In this document: positions 8,426 through 17,392 of the stretch, one piece after another
Numbering within the stretch: position 1 is the stretch's first letter
Layout: every line of letters starts with the position of its first letter
NCBI RefSeq assembly: GCF_964332355.1
Contig: NZ_OZ201293.1
Span: 682,001 to 746,000, forward strand
Length of the DNA: 64,000 bases
Source: Imbroritus primus
GTDB taxonomy: Bacteria > Pseudomonadota > Gammaproteobacteria > Burkholderiales > Burkholderiaceae
Direction of reading: 5' to 3'
Translations under genes and position numbers: made by a program
The notes under the pieces: model-generated
What the model was told of the DNA's origin: nothing
What the model saw: only the letters and a program-made list of their open reading frames with translations
Database searches by the model: none

Positions 8426-10120
8426 ATGCCGAATACGCCCGTTGGAAGCCTTCCTCCGGTTTCATCTTCGTCTCCGACGAACGAGGTTTCACTAATAAAG
8501 AGCAGTCACAGCTCGTCCGCCGCGGTACAGCCTGATGCCAGCATGGGCGTAGCGCGACTGCGTAGCACGGACTTGTCGACGTCAGCGGCCGGCGCCAGCG
8601 CGGGCAGGCAGACTGCGCCGCTGCAGGTTGTACCGCAGCCCACGACGAATGTCTCCGCAGCAGTGTCTTCCCGACGAGGCTGGCGCATCAACGATGTCCA
8701 GCAAGAGCAGAGAAGAGGCGGGCGGCGGCCGGAGTTGCGTGTGCTGCTGCCGCGCTCGTCCGATAGAAACCCATCGCTCGCACCGGCACCGGACACCCAT
8801 ACCAGCGGGGTCGTAGTGTTGGGCGCAACAACGGTTCTTGCTCCGCCGGCGGGTGCGAACGCATCTTCTGCCATGGGTACCGCAATGTCCGTGGGGTATC
8901 CGCTTTCCCTCCCTCATCAAGCACGGGCGACGGGTTCCTCAACACTTCCATCTGCACCGCCAGGGCAGGGAGATCGGCATGTTATGGTCTACCACGGCCA
9001 TTACTTTAGCGGCGCACAACATGCCCGCCGACATGCGTTATCGCCGCCTCTCGCAGCGCCTCCGGCTGCTTCGCGTGACCGCATGGCCGCGCCGGGAAGC
9101 AATGCCCCGCCTGCCACTCCGGTGGATTTGCCGCCCGGGCTTTCGCGCGAAGATAGAGAGCCAACGCCACCCCTTCCATCCTCTGCAATTGCCGCGTCGC
9201 GCAAGCGGCCCCATCCTGATGACGAGGCCGATGCGGCCGCGCATGTGGCCTCCGGTATCACCAGGGAGATTCTTCGGCGAGCAGGTGTTCCTGATCGCAT
9301 GGCGATCCAGTTGCCACGGGAAGCGAGTGTACGTGTGGCACTGCATATGCGTCGGGCGCTCGGCCTGGACGAGCAGGCCTTCCGCCGCATTCATGCGCGG
9401 TACTGCCGTGCAACGGCCGTGCCCTGCTCCGCGGAAGCGTTTTATCTCAGCCTGCAGAACATGTGCAATGCTGCCCGGCGCGCGCCGCAACTGCGCACCG
9501 ATTTCGTGGAGATGGTCGAGAGCGATGGGTTGCAACGACGCTATTCAGTGAGGTTGCCCCGGACGGTTTCTCTAACTGTGCTGACCCAGGCAATAGGGAG
9601 CGATACATTCGGTGCGATGGGTGTCCTGGAGGAGGAGAGCGAACAGAGTGTGCAAGCCACGCGCAATACAGTGCGGGAGCGCGGGCTGCGATTGCGCATG
9701 CAGGATACGCTGGGATATGGCTACGATGCCCGACTCCGCGAAATGTGCAGGATCTACGCAGCGGACAGTGGCGTACATCTGGCTCCTGAACAACTATATC
9801 GGGGTCTGTTGAGCCTGTGCTACCGGGCCGATCATGTCCTTGAGTCGCCGCGTATCGAACTGATGCATGCCGGCACGCAGGCCGAATTTTCTGCCGCCTT
9901 GCAGGTCGATCGGATCGATCGCGGCCTCACCCTCAACGGGGTCAGGCGCTACTTCGTACAACTGTCGAACGAACGGCGTTTCGTCGTGCTGGCACGCACC
10001 TGCGAAGATCCGTTCGACAGGATGGCGATTCTATATTCCCCTGTCGCGCAGGAGATTGAGGACGTTGTCAGGGAAATGTCCAATGAGGTTGCCCTGGGTG
10101 GAAGCAGCGCGCCACGTTAA
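8426..10120 (+). CDS. Uncharacterised protein B of a three-gene tandem family, with a duplicated C-terminal domain
   Basis: A 564-residue protein of unknown function. I placed the start at ATG 8426 because the encoded M-P-N-T-P matches the M-P-N-P-P start of the next gene and the flanks upstream are also similar. The first ~290 residues are Ser/Pro/Ala/Arg-rich, low in complexity and probably disordered. Two copies of the family domain follow, at ~297-395 and ~418-555. Each has Y-C or I-Y, then [AE]-x-F/L-Y-x-x-L-x-x-[ML]-C-x-x-A, and the second ends with YFVQL, RRFVVLART, DPFDRMAILY. The N-terminal domain shared by the other two genes is absent. No export signal, membrane segment or catalytic motif is evident. 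Confidence 0.7.
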   Translation: MPNTPVGSLPPVSSSSPTNEVSLIKSSHSSSAAVQPDASMGVARLRSTDLSTSAAGASAGRQTAPLQVVPQPTTNVSAAVSSRRGWRINDVQQEQRRGGRRPELRVLLPRSSDRNPSLAPAPDTHTSGVVVLGATTVLAPPAGANASSAMGTAMSVGYPLSLPHQARATGSSTLPSAPPGQGDRHVMVYHGHYFSGAQHARRHALSPPLAAPPAASRDRMAAPGSNAPPATPVDLPPGLSREDREPTPPLPSSAIAASRKRPHPDDEADAAAHVASGITREILRRAGVPDRMAIQLPREASVRVALHMRRALGLDEQAFRRIHARYCRATAVPCSAEAFYLSLQNMCNAARRAPQLRTDFVEMVESDGLQRRYSVRLPRTVSLTVLTQAIGSDTFGAMGVLEEESEQSVQATRNTVRERGLRLRMQDTLGYGYDARLREMCRIYAADSGVHLAPEQLYRGLLSLCYRADHVLESPRIELMHAGTQAEFSAALQVDRIDRGLTLNGVRRYFVQLSNERRFVVLARTCEDPFDRMAILYSPVAQEIEDVVREMSNEVALGGSSAPR

Positions 10121-10263
10121 GCCGGAGAAGCAATCGTTTATCGATCTGCAGCGATGGCTTGGCGGACACCATGCACATCGATTGGCACAGGACTGAGCCC
10201 GTCGCCGGACCGCGGACTCCATTCCGAAGTTCGCCCTGAAATCCCGCCGTTCCCCTCCCGTCT

Positions 10264-10306
10264 TACATCATTTTTCTTGAGCGGCTTGCACCGACTGCCT
10301 ATCGTC
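10264..10306 (+). promoter_or_regulatory. Upstream block of gene C shared with gene B
   Basis: This is the partner of the block at 8350-8392. The left part contains CATTTTTCTTG (10269-10279), which also occurs exactly at 6625-6635 near the start of gene A. The right part ctgcctatcgtc lies 40 bases before ATG 10335, against 45 bases in gene B. Two conserved patches at constant spacing with a diverged interior look more like a functional site than random survival, but this is inference. Confidence 0.4.
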
Positions 10307-10334
10307 TTGGGCTTGTGTTTTCTCCAGTGTCGTC

Positions 10335-12395
10335 ATGCCGAATCCTCCTCTGTTTACGCCGGTCCGGTCCCCGTTGGCGGGAGCCTCTTCTACGTTTCGC
10401 TTTCCTTCGTTGGCTCGGGAGGTAGAGGGGTCTGAAGGTGGCGGAACGCCTCGGACTGGGGTGGATATGCCGGAGGTGGTGTGGATGCCACGCACGCGGG
10501 CCATGGCGTCGCCGGCGTCTTGTGGGGGCGTCGGGCTGCCGGTGGCGGGAGCGTGGCAGCGCGAGGAGGGCGTAGCGCATTCTTCGGCTGGCCTGCCACA
10601 GCCTTTTGCGTGGCTGTTGGCATCGTCTGCGCCTTTGCTGCCGGAGTCACCACTGGCATTGCCGCCGGTTGGATCGCGCCTGGTGTCATCCATTGCGCAG
10701 CATGGGAGCGCGCCGCCGCCCCACTTTGCGGCGATTCCGTTTACGCCATGGTGGCAGGCGGGTGAGGCGACGCTGCGAGCTTACGCTCACCTGTGCAAGG
10801 CGCGACGGGGGCGGAGCATGGAGCGTATCGAACTCATCATCGGCCGGAGCGCGCTGCGGCAGGCGATGCAGCGCTGGGAGCATGCGCATGAGGAGCAGCT
10901 GTCCGCCGATCGGAAAGCGGCGTGCGAGCGGTATGTATACCAACTGACACTTTGGGTCCTGGAAAACCTGCATACGGTCAGCGCGCTCACCGAGGGTTCG
11001 CCGTCCTTTGCGGCCGAGCTGGGGTGTACGCGCATCAGTGAAGAGACGCTGCATGCGCAGGATCCGGAACAGCGCATGGTATTCCGGGTCCTGCGCGACA
11101 AGGCGGCGCGGCTGGGAATTGCGCAGTACCGCATGGCGCTGGACGGGGCGCATACGATCACGGTCCTGGCGCCATATCCGTTTACCGCGTCGCAGTCGCC
11201 GCGAGTGGCGTTTCATGTGGGGGAGATGCAGCCGGTAGCACACTATATGCTGTTGCAAAGCCTGGTGGACCGTATCGATAGTGCGGAGGCCGATGCCTTA
11301 TCTGCCGCCTTACCCCCGCGGACGCGTGAGCCTGAACAGCTACCTCCTGTGCCTGCGTCACGTCGCGCGGAAAAGCGCAAGGCCTCGGAACTTGCCGACA
11401 TCGGTGCGTCTCGGCCCGCTCCGTGCGATGCGCGATCAGAGGGGCCTATGGCGGGCCGGCATGATTGTCCCGACGATCGACGCAATGGCGGATTGAATGA
11501 CCGACCACGGCGCCAGTCCAACGCCGCGGTCGTATTGTCCGCGCTGGTGGCCTTGTCGGAGCGCCCTCCCCGATGGGTGCCACCAGCACTTTCCGGATCG
11601 ACAGCCCCACCAGTACGCAAGCTTGGAGGCACGAAGATTCCGATCCACACGCTGCTGACGCCACCGGAGCCGTCGCCTGAAGGTGCGTATCGCCCGGGCA
11701 ATCGGGATGGTCAGGACATGCCGCGGCCTGCACGGTGCGAAGGGCACGCGCCCGGGCCTGCAGTGGTCCGCGTATCAGCTCGCGCCTCGACGGAATTGTC
11801 AGCGGAGCCATCCGTTGCAGGATCTAACCCGCCGATATCGCGTACACAGGCGCCAATCGAGCCGGCTATCCATGCGTCGGCGCTGCGCCAGATCAGCACG
11901 CGCACGCCGGAGATGCGGCAATCGAACGCCCGCGTGCATGCCATGTTGCGTGCGCAGGTGCGCGACACGTTGCTGCAGCGGCGCGCCGAAGAATCGGCCG
12001 AGATGGGTATCGAGCGCCTGTTACGGCGTTCTCGTACGCCGATGACGGGCCAGCTGCAAGATCATCGGGCCGCCATCCGGGACTACGAGACCTTTTTGGG
12101 CCGGCGCTGCACGCCCGAGATGTTCTATGAAGACCTGCACGAACTGTGCGCCTCGGCGCGGTTTGCGCCTGACCGGAAGACGGCTGTGGTCGAGATGTGT
12201 TCGGTGGGGAACAGTACTCCGGCGCATTACTTCATCGAGCTGGTGCCAGGCCGGAAAATCGTGGTACTGGCCGAGGCGCGGGGCATGGATCCTTTGGCAC
12301 GTGCGCACCTGCTCTATGATCCTGCGCCAAGGACCATCCGGGAGGCTGCCAGGCAGATGGGCGACGGCGGGATCTGGGGACGCTCCGGTACGTGA
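10335..12395 (+). CDS. Uncharacterised protein C of a three-gene tandem family
   Basis: This 686-residue protein is the longest family member. The N-terminus is M-P-N-P-P followed by a Ser/Pro/Thr-rich stretch with no acidic residue in the first 28 positions and no hydrophobic signal. Residues ~148-315 form a probably folded domain related to that of the gene at 6609. Residues ~315-515 are a Pro/Arg-rich linker. Residues ~540-680 carry the family domain: C-T-P-E-M-F-Y-E-D-L-H-E-L-C, then a V-V-E-M block, HYFIEL, KIVVLAEARGMDPLARAHLLY and a terminal R-Q-M. Function is unknown. The three genes lie head to tail without other genes between them, so tandem duplication is the simplest origin. Confidence 0.72.
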   Translation: MPNPPLFTPVRSPLAGASSTFRFPSLAREVEGSEGGGTPRTGVDMPEVVWMPRTRAMASPASCGGVGLPVAGAWQREEGVAHSSAGLPQPFAWLLASSAPLLPESPLALPPVGSRLVSSIAQHGSAPPPHFAAIPFTPWWQAGEATLRAYAHLCKARRGRSMERIELIIGRSALRQAMQRWEHAHEEQLSADRKAACERYVYQLTLWVLENLHTVSALTEGSPSFAAELGCTRISEETLHAQDPEQRMVFRVLRDKAARLGIAQYRMALDGAHTITVLAPYPFTASQSPRVAFHVGEMQPVAHYMLLQSLVDRIDSAEADALSAALPPRTREPEQLPPVPASRRAEKRKASELADIGASRPAPCDARSEGPMAGRHDCPDDRRNGGLNDRPRRQSNAAVVLSALVALSERPPRWVPPALSGSTAPPVRKLGGTKIPIHTLLTPPEPSPEGAYRPGNRDGQDMPRPARCEGHAPGPAVVRVSARASTELSAEPSVAGSNPPISRTQAPIEPAIHASALRQISTRTPEMRQSNARVHAMLRAQVRDTLLQRRAEESAEMGIERLLRRSRTPMTGQLQDHRAAIRDYETFLGRRCTPEMFYEDLHELCASARFAPDRKTAVVEMCSVGNSTPAHYFIELVPGRKIVVLAEARGMDPLARAHLLYDPAPRTIREAARQMGDGGIWGRSGT

Positions 12396-12489
12396 CGATG
12401 TGTTGTTGCTGCGGGATGTCGCGACATGCAGCGACATGCTGTTGCGGTACGACGTCAGATCAGGTCGTGGTTGACGTCGTTCGGCGTGT

Positions 12490-13680
12490 TCAGCCCGGGC
12501 AGTGCACACACAGCAGCGTATCCCACGCCGCGGCGATGGTGGTGGCGCGATAGCGCTGTGCTGCCTGCCGTCCGGCCCGGCCCAGCTGTGTGCGCAGCGC
12601 GGCATCGCCGAGCACGCGGATGAGCGCGGCGGCCAGGGCATCCACGTTGTCCGGCGGCACCAGCAGGCCGGCGCCGGTGCCTTCCAGGATCTCGCGCGGG
12701 CCTGTCGGACAGTCGGTCGAGACAATCGGCAGGCCGCAGGCCATGGCTTCGATCAGCACCATGCCAAATCCCTCGTAGCGCGAACTCAGGCAGAATGCGG
12801 AGGCGGTACGATAGTGCGGCAGGATGTCGGGTGTCGTGCCCGGCAGGGCAACGCAGTGGCCGATGCCAAGCGTGTCGCGCAACGCTTCCAGCGCCGCACG
12901 TGACTCGCCTTCACCCACGATGCGCAGCCGCCACTCGGGGTACCGTGCCACGACCTGTTGCCACGCACGCAGGAGGAGGTCGAAACCCTTGGCGGGAATC
13001 AGGCGACCGACAGCCAGGAGCAATGGCGCGTCGTGAACGGTGAGCGAGACGGGGCTGCTGGCCGCAGTGCCTGGCGCAGGCGCATCCGGTGTCATCCGGG
13101 TTGCCCCTCCCGTAGTCATCTCGGTCGCGATATCGGCATCTATCTCCGTACCCATCTCAAACGGCAGCGGATTGGCGATCGCCACAATCGGTGCGCGCGG
13201 ACGCAGCGCTTGCTGCCAGCGTTTGCGGTCGCGTTCGGTCAGTACCACCACCGCATCAAAGCGGCTGGCCGCCAGACGGCGCGCCACGCGGCGGCTGCGG
13301 CGACCGAGGTCTTCATCGAAGTTGCAGTGCTCCCAGGCGATCTGCCGTACCGGCAGGCCCAGCGCGGCGGGTGCGGTGAACCACGCCAGCATGGTATCCA
13401 CGCCGACCAGCACCTCGATGCCGTGCTGCTTCAGGTAAGCGCGGATGCCGCGTACCGTGGCCACGTAACGGCGCTTGAACGACGGGCGCAGGGCGTGCAG
13501 CGCATGCAGATGCACCGCTGGATGCAAGGGAAAGCAACTGCGTTCGCCCCATAGCGCCAGCACATGGACGGTGTAGCCGCGCGCAGCGAGCGCGCTGGCG
13601 ACCACGGCGGTCACGCGCTCGGCGCCAGCCAGCGCGTCGAGCGTGCCGGTCAGGAAGCACACCACCGGGCGGGCGCTCAT
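12490..13680 (-). CDS. Family 4 glycosyltransferase
   Basis: A 396-residue GT-B enzyme of the GT4 type that should add a sugar from a nucleotide donor during O-antigen or exopolysaccharide assembly. The N-terminal domain starts with V-V-C-F-L-T-G and the G-A-E-R loop. The C-terminal donor domain has L-L-A-V-G-R-L-I-P-A-K-G and the E-x7-E motif EGFGMVLIE near residues 303-311. Between the domains lies an extra segment of about 40 residues rich in Thr, Met and acidic residues. Start at 13680 is supported by GAGGAG upstream; the ATG overlaps the flippase stop by four bases (ATGA). This is the last gene of the minus-strand polysaccharide operon. Confidence 0.9.
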   Translation of the reverse strand: MSARPVVCFLTGTLDALAGAERVTAVVASALAARGYTVHVLALWGERSCFPLHPAVHLHALHALRPSFKRRYVATVRGIRAYLKQHGIEVLVGVDTMLAWFTAPAALGLPVRQIAWEHCNFDEDLGRRSRRVARRLAASRFDAVVVLTERDRKRWQQALRPRAPIVAIANPLPFEMGTEIDADIATEMTTGGATRMTPDAPAPGTAASSPVSLTVHDAPLLLAVGRLIPAKGFDLLLRAWQQVVARYPEWRLRIVGEGESRAALEALRDTLGIGHCVALPGTTPDILPHYRTASAFCLSSRYEGFGMVLIEAMACGLPIVSTDCPTGPREILEGTGAGLLVPPDNVDALAAALIRVLGDAALRTQLGRAGRQAAQRYRATTIAAAWDTLLCVHCPG

Positions 13681-14930
13681 GCCGGTTTCTCCTCGCACCA
13701 TGCCCGTACCAGCAGCGTGACGCCGATCAGCACCGCGCAGGCGTTGGCGCACAAATAGCCGATGGCTGCTCCGCGCGCACCCATGGATGGAATCAGCATG
13801 TTGTCGATGGCAATCGTCACGGCCAGCACGGCAAGCCATTTACCGACGATCCAGATCGGGCGGCGCAGCATGACGGCCAGCAGGGTCAGGGCGGCATCGG
13901 CAAACAGCAGGGCGCTGCCGAGCGCCACGAGGCGCAGCAGGGCGGCAGCATCGCTGAAGGCCGCGCCATACAGCAGATGCACGACCCAGGGCGCCAGCAG
14001 CGCCAGTACCGCACCGCCAGCCAGGCCGAGCAGGGCCATGCCGCTTGCCAGTTGTGCCACGCGGCGCATCGCCATGGCGCGGTCGGCTTGCGCATAGACC
14101 AGCAGCGGTGCGAGCGCATTCACCATGACGGTTGCGAGCAGCAGCAGGTTGTCGAGCAGCTGCATGCTGGCCGCGTATGCGCCGAGCTCGGCCAGTGGCA
14201 CGGCCGGCTTGAGCAACAGCTGATCGACCCGGCGTGCGGCCATCATGACCAGCATCGCGAGCCAGAACAGCGCCCCGTCATGCAACAGCGTTTTCAGGAT
14301 GCCGCGGTCGAGTGGGCCGGCGTGTGGCGGCATGCCGCGCGTGCGGCGTACATACAGCATCGCCAGGCAGGCCGCGATCAGCAGCGATTCGAGCGCCAGC
14401 ACGCCGGCATAAGCCGGCAGCGCGCGTACGCCCAGCCCATACATCGTGCCGATCAGCAGCAGTTTCACCAGCAGCGCCGCCATGGCGATGACCGAGGCAG
14501 GCCGGTTGTCCGTCATTGCCTGGAGCCATGCGATAACCGTGCCGAAGGGCTCGCGCAGCAGGATGCTGAGACCGAGGATGGCGACCGTGGCTCGTAGCAG
14601 GGTAGATTCGCTCAGCCAGAACACGGCCGCCAGCAAGCCGACATAGGCCAGCGCCGCGGCCATGAGCCGCAGCGCAAAGACATGGCGCAGCAGTCGAGGG
14701 TGGGTGTCTGGCGCTGGCAGTGCGACCAGCCGTGGCACGGTGACCTCTGCGCCGCATACAAGCGTCGCGGCTGCCGCGATCAATACGAGCGACTGTGCGT
14801 ACTGGAACAGGCCGAAGCCTTCCACGCCGAGCGCCCGTGCCAACATGGCGGCGATACCGATACCGGCTACGGTCTGTACGCTGCGCTCGGCCAGTACCCA
14901 CAGGACGTTATGCGTCAGTCGCCGTTGCAT
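13677..14930 (-). CDS. Wzx-like polysaccharide/O-antigen flippase
   Basis: The 417-residue protein is almost entirely hydrophobic, with about twelve predicted membrane helices and a family-typical N-terminus (R-x-x-x-N-V-L-W-x-L-A-E-R followed by L-A-R-A-L-G-V-E-G-F-G). This fits the polysaccharide transporter (PST/MATE-like) family that flips undecaprenyl-linked oligosaccharide units across the inner membrane. The start overlaps the end of the upstream glycosyltransferase by 16 bases and its stop overlaps the downstream one by four, so it is embedded in one operon. I see no polymerase (Wzy) gene beside it within the window. Confidence 0.88.
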   Translation of the reverse strand: MQRRLTHNVLWVLAERSVQTVAGIGIAAMLARALGVEGFGLFQYAQSLVLIAAAATLVCGAEVTVPRLVALPAPDTHPRLLRHVFALRLMAAALAYVGLLAAVFWLSESTLLRATVAILGLSILLREPFGTVIAWLQAMTDNRPASVIAMAALLVKLLLIGTMYGLGVRALPAYAGVLALESLLIAACLAMLYVRRTRGMPPHAGPLDRGILKTLLHDGALFWLAMLVMMAARRVDQLLLKPAVPLAELGAYAASMQLLDNLLLLATVMVNALAPLLVYAQADRAMAMRRVAQLASGMALLGLAGGAVLALLAPWVVHLLYGAAFSDAAALLRLVALGSALLFADAALTLLAVMLRRPIWIVGKWLAVLAVTIAIDNMLIPSMGARGAAIGYLCANACAVLIGVTLLVRAWCEEKPA

Positions 14931-16039
14931 GCGTCGTCCCGCGACGCGTCATACGCACCGCACTGTTCGTAGAGGGTCAGCCAGGACTCGGCGATCGCGC
15001 TGATGCCAAATGTCTCCACCATGGCGGCACGCGCCTCGGGGCTGCGCGGCGCATCGAGGGTAGCGCGTATCGCGGCTGCCAACGCGGCTGCATCGCCAGG
15101 CGGCACGATACGCTGTGCGTCGCGTACCAGCAGGCGGATGCCGGAGACATCGGTGGCCACGACCGGCAGTTCGCTGGCGAGCGCCTCGGCAACCGCCAGC
15201 GGCATGCCTTCGATGTTGGATGACAGCACGAACAGGTCGGCGGCTTGCAGTAGTGCCGGAATATCGTCACGGTTGCCCAGCAGGGTGACGGCGCCATCGA
15301 GCCCGGCAGCGGCGATCTGCTGTGCCAGTGCGGTACGCAATGGCCCATCGCCAGCGATCAGGAGGTGCGTGGCCGGATGGGCAGCATGCACCTGGGCAAA
15401 TGCCTCAACCAGCGTGTGCTGCGCTTTCTCGGGCACCAGCCGGCCGACGTGCAGGAGCAGGCGCGTTGTCTCGGCGATGCCCAGGGCGGTGCGAAGGCGT
15501 ACGCGGCTCGCGGGGTCGGGTGCGAAGCGCGCAGTATCGATACCGTTGGGAATCACGACCACGCGTTCGGCCGGCGCCGCATCTGTCTTGATCAGGCTGG
15601 TGCGGCCCTCAGCACTGACATGCGTGGTGAGAGTGCAGGCAGGGTCGGTCAGGCGATACGCCAGCATGCGCAGCCAGCCGCCTTCCTGCGTGCTGTGCAC
15701 GGTGCAGAAGAGCGGCACCGTGCTGGCGCCGGGAGACGTCAGGCGGAGCAGGCGCGCAAACACGTTGGCGTGGAACATGTGGCTGTGGAGTACATCGGGT
15801 TTCCACTGTCGCACCACGGCGCGTGCGGCACGCAGGCCACGCAGCACCGCCAGCGGTTGCTTGCGCAGGCCCAGGAAGGTGACATCCACACCCTCCGGAA
15901 TGGGGAACTTGCTGGCGGTTCCCGTGAGGCTGATGATGTGCACGGCGTGGCCGGCAGCATCCCACGCGGTTGCGAGATCCACGACCTGGCGTTCCGCGCC
16001 GCCGGTCAGCAGCCCTGTGGTGATGAGGAGAATGCGCAT
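14915..16039 (-). CDS. Family 4 glycosyltransferase
   Basis: A 374-residue GT4 enzyme. The N-terminus reads M-R-I-L-L-I-T-T-G-L-L-T-G-G-A-E-R, the usual acceptor-domain loop, with HSHMFHANVFARLLR further on. The donor domain contains L-L-H-V-G-R-L-V-P-E-K, the IAGDGPLR strand and the E-x7-E element EGMPLAVAEAL. It probably acts on the same lipid-linked glycan as its neighbours. It follows the initiating transferase by 12 bases and overlaps the flippase start by 16. The sugar specificity is not predictable from these motifs. Confidence 0.9.
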   Translation of the reverse strand: MRILLITTGLLTGGAERQVVDLATAWDAAGHAVHIISLTGTASKFPIPEGVDVTFLGLRKQPLAVLRGLRAARAVVRQWKPDVLHSHMFHANVFARLLRLTSPGASTVPLFCTVHSTQEGGWLRMLAYRLTDPACTLTTHVSAEGRTSLIKTDAAPAERVVVIPNGIDTARFAPDPASRVRLRTALGIAETTRLLLHVGRLVPEKAQHTLVEAFAQVHAAHPATHLLIAGDGPLRTALAQQIAAAGLDGAVTLLGNRDDIPALLQAADLFVLSSNIEGMPLAVAEALASELPVVATDVSGIRLLVRDAQRIVPPGDAAALAAAIRATLDAPRSPEARAAMVETFGISAIAESWLTLYEQCGAYDASRDDACNGD

Positions 16040-16051
16040 GTGTTGGCGGTC

Positions 16052-17392
16052 TCAGCGCGCACCGTAGCCGGTCAGCAGCGTGCGCAGTGTCTTGGCAGCG
16101 ATCAGCAGGTCGAGCGCCAGCGAGCGGTGTTTGACGTAGTACAGGTCGTAGCCCAGCTTGGTCACGCTTTCGGCATCGGTCGCAGTGTAGCCCTGCTGGA
16201 CCTGGGCCCAGCCCGACAGGCCGGGGCGTACCAGGTGGCGGTACGGATAGTAGGGAATACTCTGCGCGTAGCGCTGCGCGATCTCGACAATTTCCGGGCG
16301 CGGGCCGATCAGGCTCATCTCGCCCGCCAGCACGTTCCACAGTTGCGGCAGCTCGTCGAGGCGGTACTTGCGGATGATGCGCCCGACGCGTGTGACGCGG
16401 GGATCGTCGCGCACCGCGAACTGGTGTTCCGTGCCATGCTGGTGCGTCATGCTGCGGAACTTGAGCAGCGTGAAAGGCCGGCCAAAGCGCCCCATGCGGG
16501 CCTGGCGGAACAGCACAGGCCCGGACGATTCGGCGCGGATGGCCAGCGCCACCAGCAGCGAGGCGGGCAGGGCGAATGGCAGCAGCGCCAGCGCGCCGGC
16601 AATATCAGTGAGGCGCTTGAAGGCATCGAACAGCAGGCGCGAGACGTGCTCGTCGTGGAATTCCGTATCGATATGCGCAAGCCCCACGCGGCCGGTCAGC
16701 AGCTCGCCCACGCGCTCCACCGAATAGATGCGCACATGGCTGATCTTCAGCTGCACCAGCAGGCGGGCTTGCTCGTCGTTGAGCGGGGCGCTCCGGTCGA
16801 GCATGATGCCGTCGCACTGCCGGGCTTCGGTCTCGCTGCGCACGACGCGCAGCGTGGCCGGAGCGGGACGCGCCGCGCCCGGCATGTCGAGCATGGCCTG
16901 CAGCGTGCCGACGGCTTGTGCATCGAGCGCGCCGAACACCGGTACGTAGCGGCTGATGAAACGCCGGTAGCCGAGCCACAGCCACAGCAACGTGACACCG
17001 TAGCTGAGCAGCAGCGCGCCGCGCGAATACGGTAGATGGAACATCAGCACCACGCCGAGCAGCGCGGCGAAGGGCACGGCGGTGGAGAGGCCGATCAGGC
17101 TGTTGCCTTCGATGGACGGCACGTGGATGGTGCGGTCGATCATCAGGCAGGCGAGCAGGTAAGGGAGTACCGACCACAGGATGGTCTGCGTGAACACATA
17201 CGTGACATAGCCACGTTGCGCGGCCTGATGCGCCAGCCAGAGGTTGCACGCGAACAGCGTCAGGCCGAGCACGCCCCACGCCAGCATGCGGCTGCGACGG
17301 CGCGCCAGTTCGGACATCGTGCCCGGACCGGAGAGGGCCGGCTGGCCGGCTGGCACCGGGGGTTTGGAAGCGGGCGGCTTGGAAGGCGTCAT
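16052..17392 (-). CDS. WbaP/WcaJ-like undecaprenyl-phosphate sugar phosphotransferase
   Basis: This 446-residue membrane protein initiates glycan synthesis by moving a hexose-1-phosphate to undecaprenyl phosphate. After a Pro-rich start there are four hydrophobic helices (~34-160), a soluble middle region, and the C-terminal bacterial sugar transferase domain: FKRLTDIAGAL with its membrane-entry helix, RMGRFGRPFTLLKFRSM, R-K-Y-R-L-D-E-L-P-Q-L-W-N-V, SLIGPRPE, RPGLSGWAQV and YDLYYVKHRSL. It belongs to the PHPT superfamily, unrelated to WecA at 352-1425. Start and stop overlaps (ATGA at 17389-17392) tie it to the upstream glycosyltransferase. Glucose or galactose are likely substrates by family precedent. 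Confidence 0.92.
   Translation of the reverse strand: MTPSKPPASKPPVPAGQPALSGPGTMSELARRRSRMLAWGVLGLTLFACNLWLAHQAAQRGYVTYVFTQTILWSVLPYLLACLMIDRTIHVPSIEGNSLIGLSTAVPFAALLGVVLMFHLPYSRGALLLSYGVTLLWLWLGYRRFISRYVPVFGALDAQAVGTLQAMLDMPGAARPAPATLRVVRSETEARQCDGIMLDRSAPLNDEQARLLVQLKISHVRIYSVERVGELLTGRVGLAHIDTEFHDEHVSRLLFDAFKRLTDIAGALALLPFALPASLLVALAIRAESSGPVLFRQARMGRFGRPFTLLKFRSMTHQHGTEHQFAVRDDPRVTRVGRIIRKYRLDELPQLWNVLAGEMSLIGPRPEIVEIAQRYAQSIPYYPYRHLVRPGLSGWAQVQQGYTATDAESVTKLGYDLYYVKHRSLALDLLIAAKTLRTLLTGYGAR

Noticed and set aside
8182..8535. A 117-codon + strand frame between genes A and B
   Set aside because: It overlaps the start of gene B in another frame, has no recognisable domain and would destroy the shared upstream element; it looks like a by-product of GC-rich sequence.
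10230..10253. A near hrpII/PIP-type box (TTCG, 16 bases, TTCC) upstream of gene C
   Set aside because: It has one mismatch in an 8-base motif, does not recur upstream of genes A or B, and no -10 element lies at the expected distance. Chance is a sufficient explanation.
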